The notes beneath the pieces were generated by a model. The model did not search any database and was not told where the DNA came from. It saw only the letters and a list, made by a program, of their open reading frames with translations. Both the position numbers and the translations under genes were made by a program. From NCBI RefSeq assembly GCF_026627505.1, contig NZ_JAPNLK010000016.1, forward strand, positions 60,331 to 124,330: a stretch of 64,000 nucleotides of DNA. Reading direction: 5' to 3'. The stretch is from Streptomyces sp. H27-H5. GTDB taxonomy: Bacteria > Actinomycetota > Actinomycetes > Streptomycetales > Streptomycetaceae. Positions 33,694 to 42,042 of this stretch are shown here, piece by piece. Every line of letters begins with the position of its first letter. Positions within the stretch are counted from its first letter, which is position 1.

Positions 33694-35083
33694 GGACCCC
33701 CAGCCGGTCCTCGATCGCCTGGGCCGCCGCGAGGCACAGGTCCTCCCGGAAGGCCCGTCCGACGACCTGCACCCCGGTCGGCAGTCCGTCGACCACCCCG
33801 GTCGGGACGGCCACGCCGGGGACGCCCGCGAAGCTGGTCACGGTGCACAGCCGCATGGCCGAGGCGACCCGGTCGCGTCCCGCCCTGTCGCGCGATTCCA
33901 GTCCCGGCTCGACCGGCGGTTCGGTGAACACCGGCCCGAGCAGCAGAGGGTAGGCGTCGAGGAACTCGGCCCAGGAGCGGCGGATGTTCAGCCAGGTGCC
34001 CATCAGCTTCATGAACGCGTCGGCGCTCGCGGGCGGGGTTTGTTCCATGGCCATGCCGATGTAACGGTCACCGCCCTCCCCGAGCAGCCCGCGCACCGCG
34101 GGCCAGGTGGGGGCGAACTCGGTCACGACGATCCGGCCGTAGGCGTCGAGCGCCTCGTCGAGCCTCGGTACGTCCGGCACCTCCCGTACGTCGTACCCGG
34201 CGTCCCGCAGCGCCTCGGCCGCGTCCTCGACGGCTCGGCGCACCGCGGGGTGGACCCCGTGGCCGCCGGGGTCCGTCACGACCGCGACCTTCAGGGGGCC
34301 GGGGAGCCGCTCGCCGTAGGCGGGCACCGGCACGGCCCTCGGGTCTCGCGGATCGGTCCCGGCGAGTACCTCGTAGGCGAGCCTCAGGTCGCCCACGCTG
34401 CGGGCCAGCGGGCCGTCGGTGACCAGGAACTGTGAGGCAGGGCCCGGGTCCTCGGGGCCCAGCACGCGGTGGTCGGCGGGGAAGCGTCCGCTGGTCGGCT
34501 TCAACCCGGCCACCCCGTTGAACTGGGCGGGGATCCGGATCGATCCGCCCGAGTCGTTGCCGAGGCCGAGCGCCGCCATGCCGGTGGCGACGGCCACCCC
34601 GTCGCCCCCGCTGGAGCCGCCGGGGGTCCGGTCGGGGTCCCACGGGTTGACGGTGTCCCCGAACAGTTCGCTCCGCGTGTGCATCCCCGCCAGGATCAGG
34701 GTCGGGATGTTGGCGTGCCCGACGGGGATGGCGCCCGCCGCGCGCAGGCGGGCCACCGGGGGCGCGTCGGACGTCGCCACCAGGTCCCGGAAGCGTTCCA
34801 CGCCGAACGTGGTCGGCACCCCTTCCACGGCGGTGCTCTCCTTGACGGTGAACGGCACGCCGGCGAGCGGACCCAACACCTCACCCGCGGCCCGCCTGCG
34901 GTCCGTTCGGGCCGCGGCGGCGCGGGCCCCATCGGCCAGGACGCGCGTCACGGCGTTCACCCGGGGGTTGACCTCGGCGATCCGGTCCAGGTGGCTGTCG
35001 ACCAGTTCGAGGGCGGAGACGTCCGCGCCCCGTACCGCCGCCGCCTGCTCGGCGGCCGTCATCCTCCACAGGGCGTCCTGCAT
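33656..35083 (-). CDS. Amidase, amidase-signature family
   Basis: A 475-residue hydrolase with the Ser-cisSer-Lys triad: Lys81 in GVPFTVKEST, cis-Ser157 in TPGGSSGG and nucleophile Ser181 in GNDSGGSIRIP. It hydrolyses amides to carboxylates and ammonia; relatives act on aryl and aliphatic amides, and GatA is a distant relative. No GatB or GatC genes are present, so this is a catabolic or detoxifying enzyme. ATG 35083 has GAAGAGG upstream. It is divergent from a TetR gene, and the gap carries two palindromic operators, so amidase expression is probably induced by a ligand of that TetR. Confidence 0.9.
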   Translation of the reverse strand: MQDALWRMTAAEQAAAVRGADVSALELVDSHLDRIAEVNPRVNAVTRVLADGARAAAARTDRRRAAGEVLGPLAGVPFTVKESTAVEGVPTTFGVERFRDLVATSDAPPVARLRAAGAIPVGHANIPTLILAGMHTRSELFGDTVNPWDPDRTPGGSSGGDGVAVATGMAALGLGNDSGGSIRIPAQFNGVAGLKPTSGRFPADHRVLGPEDPGPASQFLVTDGPLARSVGDLRLAYEVLAGTDPRDPRAVPVPAYGERLPGPLKVAVVTDPGGHGVHPAVRRAVEDAAEALRDAGYDVREVPDVPRLDEALDAYGRIVVTEFAPTWPAVRGLLGEGGDRYIGMAMEQTPPASADAFMKLMGTWLNIRRSWAEFLDAYPLLLGPVFTEPPVEPGLESRDRAGRDRVASAMRLCTVTSFAGVPGVAVPTGVVDGLPTGVQVVGRAFREDLCLAAAQAIEDRLGVLTPIDPRGGGRA

Positions 35084-35111
35084 GTCTGGTACCTCTTCCC
35101 GAAACACGTTC

Positions 35112-35127
35112 CGATGCGTCTGCATCG
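35112..35127. promoter_or_regulatory. Palindromic operator 1, CGATGC-GTCT-GCATCG
   Basis: Perfect 6-base arms located 29 bases upstream of the amidase start, in the amidase/TetR divergent promoter. Its half-sites match those of operator 2. Confidence 0.65.
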
Positions 35128-35146
35128 AAACAGTAACCCGGGAATC

Positions 35147-35160
35147 GATGCGAGCGCATC
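35147..35160. promoter_or_regulatory. Palindromic operator 2, GATGCG-AG-CGCATC
   Basis: Perfect 6-base arms located 49 bases upstream of the TetR start. Shares GATGC/GCATC half-sites with operator 1; the two centres are 34 bases apart. Confidence 0.65.
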
Positions 35161-35208
35161 ACATAAGGTGTGCGGGGACCGGGAGCACCGGAGTCAGGGG
35201 GGACGGGC

Positions 35209-35874
35209 ATGCCCAAGCAGGTGGACTACGCGGACCGCCGCCATCTCATCGCCGACGCCGTCTGCCGGCTCGCCGACGAACGCGGATTGGAAGGCGTCAC
35301 CCTGCGCGACGTCGCCGCCCGCGCGCAGGTGTCGATGGGCGCCGTCCAGCGCTGCTTCCGCACCAAGGAGGAGATGCTCGCGTTCACCCTGGGGCGGGTG
35401 GGCGACCGGATCGGCGAGCGCATCCGTGCCCGGCTGGTGGCGAGCCCCGCGCAGTCGGCCGGTACCGCCCTGGGTCACGCGGCCACCGAGATCGCGTTGC
35501 TCCGGGAGGAACACCGGGCCGAGGCCCGGGTCTGGCTCGCGTTCGTCGCCCAGGCGGCCGTCAACGAGACCCTCGCGGCGACCCTGAAGGCCAACTACGC
35601 CGCTCTGCAAGAGGCGTTCACGCACCTCGTCGCGGAAGCCGCCCCGAGCGCCGACGGCCTCACACCCCTCGACGCGTCGCACGAGGCCCGCGCCCTCCTC
35701 GCCCTCACGGACGGTCTCACCACGCACGTGCTCATCGGCCACCTCACCCCGCGAGCGGCACGGGACGCCCTGCACGCCCACCTGGCCAACCTCTGGGCGC
35801 GGACCACCGGGCCCACGACCGCCCCCGCAGACCGTCCCGACCAGCCCGACCGATCCGACCGATCCGACGGCTGA
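35209..35874 (+). CDS. TetR-family transcriptional regulator
   Basis: A 221-residue repressor. The N-terminal helix-turn-helix reads DRRHLIADAVCRLADERGLE, VTLRDVAARAQVSMGAVQRC and FRTKEEML. The C-terminal ligand-binding domain resembles TetR_C groups with ALLALTDGLTTHVLIGHLTP. The C-terminal tail is Asp/Ser/Arg repetitive (DRPDQPDRSDRSDG). It is divergent from the amidase, and the shared promoter has two matching palindromes, which strongly suggests auto- and cross-regulation. Confidence 0.9.
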   Translation: MPKQVDYADRRHLIADAVCRLADERGLEGVTLRDVAARAQVSMGAVQRCFRTKEEMLAFTLGRVGDRIGERIRARLVASPAQSAGTALGHAATEIALLREEHRAEARVWLAFVAQAAVNETLAATLKANYAALQEAFTHLVAEAAPSADGLTPLDASHEARALLALTDGLTTHVLIGHLTPRAARDALHAHLANLWARTTGPTTAPADRPDQPDRSDRSDG

Positions 35875-35931
35875 GGGGCCGGAAACCGGTCGACGACGCC
35901 GGGCGCCGACAACCGACCGGCACCGGGCCCC

Positions 35932-37614
35932 CTACCGGGATGCGGCCTCCGTACCGGACCCGCCGCCCGGATCTCCCCTGCGCCCCGTCGACGTTGCCGA
36001 GGCCGACACCGAGGCCGACACCGAGGCCGACGCCGACGCCGACGGCTCTGACGGGAGGCGGACGACGAGGCGGGCGCCGCGAGGATGCGGCTCCGCGGTG
36101 ACGGAGCCGCCGTGATGGGCCGCCAGGTCCCGGGCGATGGCCAGCCCCAGCCCGGCCCCGCCCTGGTCGCGGCTGCGGGCGTCGTCGAGGCGGGTGAACC
36201 GTTCGAAGACCCGCTCCCGTTCCGCGGGCGGGATGCCGGGCCCGTCGTCCACGATCTCCAGTACGGCGCCCGGCGCGCCGTCCGGGTCAGGCGCGCTGCG
36301 CAGCACCACGTCCACCCGCCCGTCCGCGAATCGCTGGGCGTTGTCGAGGAGGTTGGTGACGATCCGGGTCAGCCACAGTTCGTTGCCGGTGACCCGGACG
36401 CCGGCGGTGAGGGCCGTGCCGACCGGAACCCGGTCGCCGGCGCGGGCCGCGACGACGTCCCGGACGAGCTCGGTGAGGTCCAGGGGCACGGTCGGTACGG
36501 GCTGTGCGGCGTCGATCCGGGCGAGGAGCAGCAGGTCGGCCGCGAGTTGCTGGAGTCGTTCCACGTCCTCCAGCGCGCCCCCGATCAGCTCGGGCCACAG
36601 CTCCGGGTCCCGGATCGCCATGGCCACCTCCAGCTGGGTCCGCAGCACGGTGATGGGGCTGCGCAGTTCGTGGGACGCGTCGGCGATGAACCGCCGCTGG
36701 CGGATCCCGGACGCCTCCAGCCGGTCCAGGGTGGCGTTCATCGTCTGGGCCAGGCGGGCGACCTCGTCTCGCGTGGGCGGCACGGGGACCCGGCGGTGCA
36801 GGTCCCGGTCGGAGATTCCGGCGACCTCGGCGCGGATCTGCTCGACGGGGCGCAGTGCCCGTCCGGTGACGCGCCAGGTGACGAGGGCGACGGTCGCGAG
36901 GAGGAGGGGCATGCCGATCGCGAGCGCGGCGGTGGTCGTGTCGTCCGCGGCGTCGGCGGCGCGCAGCGAGGCCCCGGCGTAGACGGTGACGATCCCGTCG
37001 GGGGTGTCGACGACGACCTGGGCCACGCGCACGCGCTGTTCGCCGCCGAACGGTCGGTCCTTCCAGGTGTGCAGGCGCAGCCCCGGGCGCTGTGGCGCGG
37101 GGGTGACGACGTCGGGTGCGGGGGCGACGGGGTCGGGTACGGCGCGGAAGGGGCCGGGCGCGGCGAGCGGTCGGGGGCTGGAGAACAGTACGGTGCCGTC
37201 CGCGGCGACCACTTGGAGGAACTCGACGCCGGGGGCGAGCGGTCGGACCCTTCCCAGATTGCCGGTGGCGGCGAGCGCGGCCACCGACTCGGCCTGTTGC
37301 CGGGCGTCGTTCTCCGCGTTGCGCAGCAGGTTGTTCTCCAGCAGGCCGATCAGGGCGAACGAGGCCGCCGTCAGGGCGGCGGCGACCACCACGCTCGCGC
37401 CTACGGTGGCCCGGGCCCGAACCGTGGTCGGCCACCAGGGCCGCGACACCACCCACCGCGCCATCCGCCGCGCCGGGCGGCGTGCCGCCGGGAACCGTCG
37501 CGGCTTCGGGGGGGCGGTCGGACTCGGGAGGTGGCGCGGTCTCGGGAGGTGGCGCGGTCTCGGCGGACAGGACGGCTTCGGGAGTGGGCCGGGGGTGGGC
37601 TCCGGTTCAGCCAC
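35932..37614 (-). CDS. Sensor histidine kinase of a two-component system
   Basis: A 560-residue membrane sensor. After a Pro-rich N-terminus it has a first membrane helix (TVGASVVVAAALTAASFALI), an extracellular domain (about 95-225), a second helix (ALAIGMPLLLATVALVTW), HAMP (RALRPVEQIRAEVAGISDRD), the dimerisation helix with FIADASHELRSPITVLRTQL (phosphorylated His) and an HATPase domain with the N box VTNLLDNAQRF, G1 VDDGPGIP and GAGLGLAIARDLAAHHGG. The C-terminal tail carries a Ser-Ala repeat. GTG 37614 overlaps the end of the response-regulator gene by 8 bases. The stimulus is unknown. Confidence 0.9.
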   Translation of the reverse strand: MAEPEPTPGPLPKPSCPPRPRHLPRPRHLPSPTAPPKPRRFPAARRPARRMARWVVSRPWWPTTVRARATVGASVVVAAALTAASFALIGLLENNLLRNAENDARQQAESVAALAATGNLGRVRPLAPGVEFLQVVAADGTVLFSSPRPLAAPGPFRAVPDPVAPAPDVVTPAPQRPGLRLHTWKDRPFGGEQRVRVAQVVVDTPDGIVTVYAGASLRAADAADDTTTAALAIGMPLLLATVALVTWRVTGRALRPVEQIRAEVAGISDRDLHRRVPVPPTRDEVARLAQTMNATLDRLEASGIRQRRFIADASHELRSPITVLRTQLEVAMAIRDPELWPELIGGALEDVERLQQLAADLLLLARIDAAQPVPTVPLDLTELVRDVVAARAGDRVPVGTALTAGVRVTGNELWLTRIVTNLLDNAQRFADGRVDVVLRSAPDPDGAPGAVLEIVDDGPGIPPAERERVFERFTRLDDARSRDQGGAGLGLAIARDLAAHHGGSVTAEPHPRGARLVVRLPSEPSASASASVSASVSASATSTGRRGDPGGGSGTEAASR

Positions 37615-38284
37615 CGTCCACCGCCAGGCGGTAGCCCGCGCCCCGTACGGTCTCCAGGGCGGCCCGGCCGAACGGGGCGTCGATCTTGCGCCGGACCGCG
37701 CTCACGTGGACCTCCACGACGTTGGGGTCGCCCTCGAAGGCGCTGTCCCAGACCTGTTCGAGGATCTCCCTTTTGGGCACCACCTCGCCCGGACGCCGGG
37801 CGAGGCACTCCAGGACCGCGAACTCCCGCGCTGTCAATCGGATCTCCGTACCCGCCCGGGAGCACGCGTGTCGGGCCGGATCGACGAGGAGGTCGCCGAA
37901 TGCGAGGGCCTGGGGGGTGCGTCGGCCGGTGCGGCGACCCAGCGCGCGGAGTCGGGCGACGAGCACCAGGTAGGAGAACGGTTTGGAGAGGAAGTCGTCC
38001 GCGCCGGTGTCCAGCGCCTCCGCCTCGTCGTACTCGCCGTCCTTGGCGGTGAGCATCAGGATGCCGGCCTCGTTGCCGGCGGCCCGCAGGCGGGAGCAGA
38101 CCCGGTAGCCGTTCAGGCCGGGCAGCATGATGTCGAGGACGATCAGGTCGTATTTGTGCTCGGTTGCCATCCACAGTCCCTGCGGCCCGTCGAAGGCCAC
38201 GTCGACGGAGAAGCCCTCGGACTGGAGCCCCCGTTGCAGGGCCACGGCCAGCCGTCGTTCGTCCTCCACCACCAGTACGCGCAT
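37607..38284 (-). CDS. OmpR/PhoB-type response regulator
   Basis: A 225-residue cytoplasmic regulator. The receiver domain has EDE (8-10), the phosphorylated Asp in YDLIVLDIMLPGLNGYRV, the Thr of LMLTAKD and the Lys of FLSKPFSY. The C-terminal winged helix contains LTAREFAVLECLARRPGEVV, SAFEGDPNVVEVHVSAVRRK and ETVRGAGYRL. The partner kinase follows immediately. A single-pass membrane protein with a PepSY-like domain is divergent from it and is the probable target, since such proteins are commonly controlled by a neighbouring two-component pair. Confidence 0.92.
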   Translation of the reverse strand: MRVLVVEDERRLAVALQRGLQSEGFSVDVAFDGPQGLWMATEHKYDLIVLDIMLPGLNGYRVCSRLRAAGNEAGILMLTAKDGEYDEAEALDTGADDFLSKPFSYLVLVARLRALGRRTGRRTPQALAFGDLLVDPARHACSRAGTEIRLTAREFAVLECLARRPGEVVPKREILEQVWDSAFEGDPNVVEVHVSAVRRKIDAPFGRAALETVRGAGYRLAVDGG

Positions 38285-38419
38285 GCCGAACAGGGTCTCA
38301 GGCCCGGCCGCCGGCTTGCTGAAGGGGTCTTCAGGCGGCTTCAGGTGGGCTTCAGGTGGGGTCGCGCAAGCTCTGCACGCACCGGCCGCGGTGGCCGTTC
38401 GTCTTGAGGAGTCGCAGGC

Positions 38420-39112
38420 ATGTCCCAGTCCGTCCCACCCTCGCCCCAGCCCGACCCGACCGTCCGGCCCGACAGCGGTGCCCAGGCGGCGCCCACCGTA
38501 TCGACCGATCGGTCGCAGGTCCCCGTGCACGCCGCGGAGACCGCTCCCGGGGACCGCAAGGGGTTCGCCCGGGTCGTACCGCGGAGCAGGGGAGCCCGCT
38601 GGGCCGTGCTCGGCGCGGCCGTGGTGCTGGTCGGCGGCGCGGCGGCGGTCACGGCCGTCGCCGTGTCCGAACACCACCAGGACCGGCGACCCGTGGGCAT
38701 CCTCGGGCCGTGGATCCACGACGGGGACGGCGAGGAGCACGCCGTCCCGGGCCCCGGGGAGCGGCGGGCCGGCGACCGGCAGTCGGGGAGGAAGCACGCC
38801 GTCCCGGCCTTGCCGGGCGGGGACGAGGACACCGGCGGGCGGGTGACCGCCCCGAGGGCGGCGCCTGCGCCGCTGCCCTCGCTGGCCGCGAAGGACGCGG
38901 TCGAGAAGGCGGCCGGCGCGGTGAGCGGCGGCTCGGTGGAGAGCCTGCGCGTCGTCGGCCAGCAGGGCGGCGGCAGTGCGTGGCTGGCCGTCGTGGTCGG
39001 GCCCGACGGTGTCCGGCACGCCGTCACCCTGTCCGGCGCGGACGGCACGGTCACGGGCAACACGGTCACCGGCGACAAGGGCACGGGCGACACGGTCGCC
39101 CCCGGCCGCTGA
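38420..39112 (+). CDS. Single-pass membrane protein with PepSY-like exported domain
   Basis: A 230-residue protein: a Pro/Ser-rich cytoplasmic N-terminus (1-55), one membrane helix (RWAVLGAAVVLVGGAAAVTA), and an exported part. From about residue 155 the sequence SLAAKDAVEKAAGAVSGGSV followed by two strands (LAVVVGPDGVRHAVTLSG) fits one PepSY unit. The last 20 residues are a Thr/Gly/Asp repeat (VTGNTVTGDKGTGDTV). GAGGA precedes ATG 38420. The gene is divergent from a response-regulator/kinase pair, 135 bases away, and is probably under its control. Confidence 0.75.
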   Translation: MSQSVPPSPQPDPTVRPDSGAQAAPTVSTDRSQVPVHAAETAPGDRKGFARVVPRSRGARWAVLGAAVVLVGGAAAVTAVAVSEHHQDRRPVGILGPWIHDGDGEEHAVPGPGERRAGDRQSGRKHAVPALPGGDEDTGGRVTAPRAAPAPLPSLAAKDAVEKAAGAVSGGSVESLRVVGQQGGGSAWLAVVVGPDGVRHAVTLSGADGTVTGNTVTGDKGTGDTVAPGR

Positions 39113-39352
39113 CCTTGCCCCGCGGGGGGACGGCGGGTCCCGGGCGGCTGTCCGCCGGCGTCGGGGCCCGTCCCGTACGTGCGTCCACGAGGTCCGTACG
39201 TTGCCCGGTTCCGGCATGGATGCCCGATCGGTTCCGGGCCGAGCGCCTCGGCCGTCGCCCGACGGGCTCCCCCGCCGCAGCCGAGTGAACGTCCGGTGGG
39301 CCGTACGCGCCCACCACGACCCACCGGCGGTATCGCGCGGCGCCCGTCTCGG

Positions 39353-40291
39353 TCAGTGACCGATCGCTTCGAGGTGTCGTTGGAGAGCCGCGTGGCCCTC
39401 GGGTGTGGGGTGGAGCCCGTCGGCGAGGAGTTCGGGGCGGTCCCGCAGCGGCTCCCACAGGTCGAGGAAGTCGACGTGGTTGTTCTCGGACCAGGTCCGC
39501 GGCAACTCGCGCAGTTCCAGGGCCCGTTCCCGGGTGAAGCGCAGGCCCTCGTAGTCGCGGGTGCGTTCCTCGTCGATCCACGACGGTCCCGCGACGACGA
39601 GGCGCGCGTTGCGATCGAGGGCGGCGGCGGCCAGGGCACCGAGACGCGCCGTGAGGTCCGGCGCGGCGTCGCGTCCGGTTCGCGGGGCGGCGAGCGGCCG
39701 GGCCGAGTCGTTGATGCCGGCGGCGACGAGGAGGGTGTCAGGCAGGCGTGCGTCCAACAGTGCGGGAGTCTGCTCGGCGACGTCGGCCAAGGTGCTGCCG
39801 GGGACGGCCAGGTTGAAGACCCGGTGGTCGGTCTCGTTCCGTGCGATGTGGGTGGCCGCCAGGCGGGCCGCCCAGCCTCCCCGCGGGTCACAGCGTCCGT
39901 AGGCGATGCTGTCACCCACGATCACGATGCGCGCCGCGGCACGCAACGGCTTCGCGTCCAGGTAGGCCCAGACGGTCTCCCCCGAGGAGAGCCGGACGCG
40001 CCGGCGGGTGTAGTCGTCGACCTCGTAGGCGTCGGCGGCGGCGAGTTCCCGATCGGTGAGATGCAGCACGGCGCCCTCGACGGTGGCGCCGAAGCTGCGC
40101 TCCAGGGTGAGGTGTACGTCCAGGCCGCTCGCGGCGATCACGGCCTGGTCGGTGATCGGCAGGGGCCGGGTCGTGTGGCCGGCCAGGGACGCCGGGCTGG
40201 TGGGCACGGCTCGGCCGAAGAGAGCGGCCTGTACCCGCTCGTCCATCAGCGTCCCGAAGGAGAACAGGGCGTGGGCGCGTGTGCCGGTCAC
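39353..40291 (-). CDS. Fusion of a gamma-glutamylcyclotransferase-like domain and a GDSL/SGNH hydrolase
   Basis: A 312-residue two-domain protein. Residues 8-112 resemble the GGCT/AIG2 fold (FSFGTLMDERVQAALFGR, with DAYEVDDYTRRRVRL near its end). Residues 121-312 are an SGNH hydrolase: block I GDSIAYG with Ser128, an AVPGST segment for block II, GINDSA (192-197) for block III and DGLHPTPEGH (291-300), giving Asp291 and His294. No signal peptide is seen, so it acts inside the cell. The order cyclotransferase-esterase is unusual to me. Substrates are unknown; a gamma-glutamyl or acyl conjugate could be processed by both domains. Confidence 0.85.
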   Translation of the reverse strand: MTGTRAHALFSFGTLMDERVQAALFGRAVPTSPASLAGHTTRPLPITDQAVIAASGLDVHLTLERSFGATVEGAVLHLTDRELAAADAYEVDDYTRRRVRLSSGETVWAYLDAKPLRAAARIVIVGDSIAYGRCDPRGGWAARLAATHIARNETDHRVFNLAVPGSTLADVAEQTPALLDARLPDTLLVAAGINDSARPLAAPRTGRDAAPDLTARLGALAAAALDRNARLVVAGPSWIDEERTRDYEGLRFTRERALELRELPRTWSENNHVDFLDLWEPLRDRPELLADGLHPTPEGHAALQRHLEAIGH

Positions 40292-40427
40292 GGTGAGCTG
40301 GGTGCCTTCTCGTCAGGGGTGGGGCAACTCACCCTGAGGGCCGGTGCGGAACGCGACGACCGGGCGGGCATCCTTCGTCGCCCCGGGGCCCGTGAGGTGT
40401 ACGACGGGCACGCCGCTCGGCGCGGGG

Positions 40428-41564
40428 CTACGCGGCGTCGGTGGCCGAACGTCGCTCGTCCTCCTGTGCGTTGCGAATCGCGCGCACCAGTCCTGCCACG
40501 AGGTTCGCTCGCTCGGCCATGGCGCCGATCACCAGGTATTCGTGGTCCGCGTGGGCGCCGCCGCCGACCGCTCCGAGGCCGTCGAGCGTGGGCACCCCCA
40601 GCGCGGCGGTGAAGTTGCCGTCGCTTCCGCCGCCGACCGAGCTTCCTTCGATACCGGGGAGCAACCGCTTTGCCAGCGCGAAGAGTTCGGCGGACGCCTC
40701 CACAGGCATCGGGGGTCGGCCGACGGCTCCCTCGACGCTGATCTGCGCTCCGTCCAGGTGCGGGGCGAGCGCCGCGAACGCGGACTCGACGCGCTCCTTC
40801 TCGGCGGTCGACTCGACCCGGACATCGACGACGACGGTCGCCTCGGCGGGGACGACGTTGTCCAGGGTGCCCGCCGCCGCGACCGTCGGGGTGACCGTGG
40901 TTCCGATGTCGGGTCGGCCCAACTCCGCGATGCGCAACACCTGGTGTGAGGCTTCGATGAGGGCGTTCACCCCGGCCGCGGGTTCAAGGCCCGCGTGTGA
41001 GGCCCGGCCCGTGACGGAGACCCGGAAGGTGCCGCAGCCCTTGCGGCCGGTCTTCAGTCCGCCGCCGTCGGCCGCTCCCTCGAAGACGAGCACGGCGCCG
41101 CACGCGAGGGCCCGTTCCTCGATGAGGGCGCGGGAGGAGCCGGAGCCGACCTCCTCGTCGGCGGTCACCAGGATCTCGACACCCGACCGGTCGTCGAGCA
41201 ACGCGAGGCCGTGAACGGCCTGCACCAGTCCGCCCAGCATGTCGAAGACCCCGGGGCCCGTCGCGTGCCCGTCCTCGACCGTGAACGGGCGGCGGGCGAG
41301 CGTGCCGAGGGGGAACACCGTGTCGTGGTGGCCGAGGACGAGGACCTGCGGTTCCCCGCCGCCCGACCAGTGGACGTGCGGTCCGGCCTCGCTGTCCACG
41401 AGGACGGCCCGCCCGCCGAGACGGCTCTCGACGAGAGCGGCGACGGCACGGGCCGATGCCGCCAGGGCGTCGACGTCGCGCGACGGGGACTCGACCTCGA
41501 CGAGCTTCCTGAGGTCCTCGATCATCGCGTCGACACTCACGCCCGCGCTCCGGTGCATCGTCAT
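40428..41564 (-). CDS. M20 family metallopeptidase (carboxypeptidase G2-like)
   Basis: A 378-residue zinc enzyme of the M20/M25/M40 clan. Metal ligands appear in VLGHHDTVFP (His79 and the Asp of HxD), GPGVFDMLGG (Asp108) and the base/ligand pair in TADEEVGS (Glu137-138). The dimerisation domain begins at GCGTFRVSVTGRASHAGLEP, the typical lid. A C-terminal His in GGAHADHEYLV completes the site. Relatives remove C-terminal Glu from folates or cleave dipeptides. ATG 41564 matches the family start. It is probably independent of RidA, which follows upstream on the same strand. Confidence 0.9.
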   Translation of the reverse strand: MTMHRSAGVSVDAMIEDLRKLVEVESPSRDVDALAASARAVAALVESRLGGRAVLVDSEAGPHVHWSGGGEPQVLVLGHHDTVFPLGTLARRPFTVEDGHATGPGVFDMLGGLVQAVHGLALLDDRSGVEILVTADEEVGSGSSRALIEERALACGAVLVFEGAADGGGLKTGRKGCGTFRVSVTGRASHAGLEPAAGVNALIEASHQVLRIAELGRPDIGTTVTPTVAAAGTLDNVVPAEATVVVDVRVESTAEKERVESAFAALAPHLDGAQISVEGAVGRPPMPVEASAELFALAKRLLPGIEGSSVGGGSDGNFTAALGVPTLDGLGAVGGGAHADHEYLVIGAMAERANLVAGLVRAIRNAQEDERRSATDAA

Positions 41565-41670
41565 GGGGGCAAGATTAGCCGGCCCGCCGAGACGGACACC
41601 CACGCCCCCGCGCCGCGCCCGGACGCGCACGCCCCCGCGCACCCGCGACACCCGCTCGATGGGCACCTGC

Positions 41671-42042
41671 TCAGTCGAGGACGGCGATGGCCTCCACCTC
41701 GACGAGGTGGTCGGGCACGTCCAGCGCCGCGACCCCCACCAGCGTGCCCGGCGCCATCGGGGTGACGCCCAGTTTCGCCGCCGCCCGGGCCACGCCTGCC
41801 ATGAACGAGGGCATCTTGTCGGGCGTCCAGTCGACGACGTGGACGTTCAGTTTCGCCACGTCGTCGAAGGTGCCGCCGACCTCGGCCAGGGCGGTGGCGA
41901 CGTTGAGGCAGCACTGCTCGACCTGGGTGGCGAGGTCCCCTTCACCGATCGTGGCGCCGTCGGCGTCCCACGCGACCTGCCCGGCGGGGCCGCGCCCTGC
42001 GGCACCTCGCTTCACCCCGATCGGATCCTTCCTGTACCCCAT
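41671..42042 (-). CDS. RidA/YjgF-family protein with a replaced N-terminus
   Basis: A 123-residue protein. From GQVAWDADGATIGEGDLATQ on it is a normal RidA-type trimeric deaminase, which removes reactive enamines from PLP-enzyme reactions, with NVATALAEVGGTFDDVAKLN and TLVGVAALDVPDHLVEVEAI. The first 21 residues (MGYRKDPIGVKRGAAGRGPA and one more) do not fit the family and are encoded by sequence that on the other strand belongs to the carotenoid-oxygenase remnant. The true start and promoter have been lost at a junction near 41985-42005. The product may still fold, but its first strands are missing. Confidence 0.7.
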   Translation of the reverse strand: MGYRKDPIGVKRGAAGRGPAGQVAWDADGATIGEGDLATQVEQCCLNVATALAEVGGTFDDVAKLNVHVVDWTPDKMPSFMAGVARAAAKLGVTPMAPGTLVGVAALDVPDHLVEVEAIAVLD

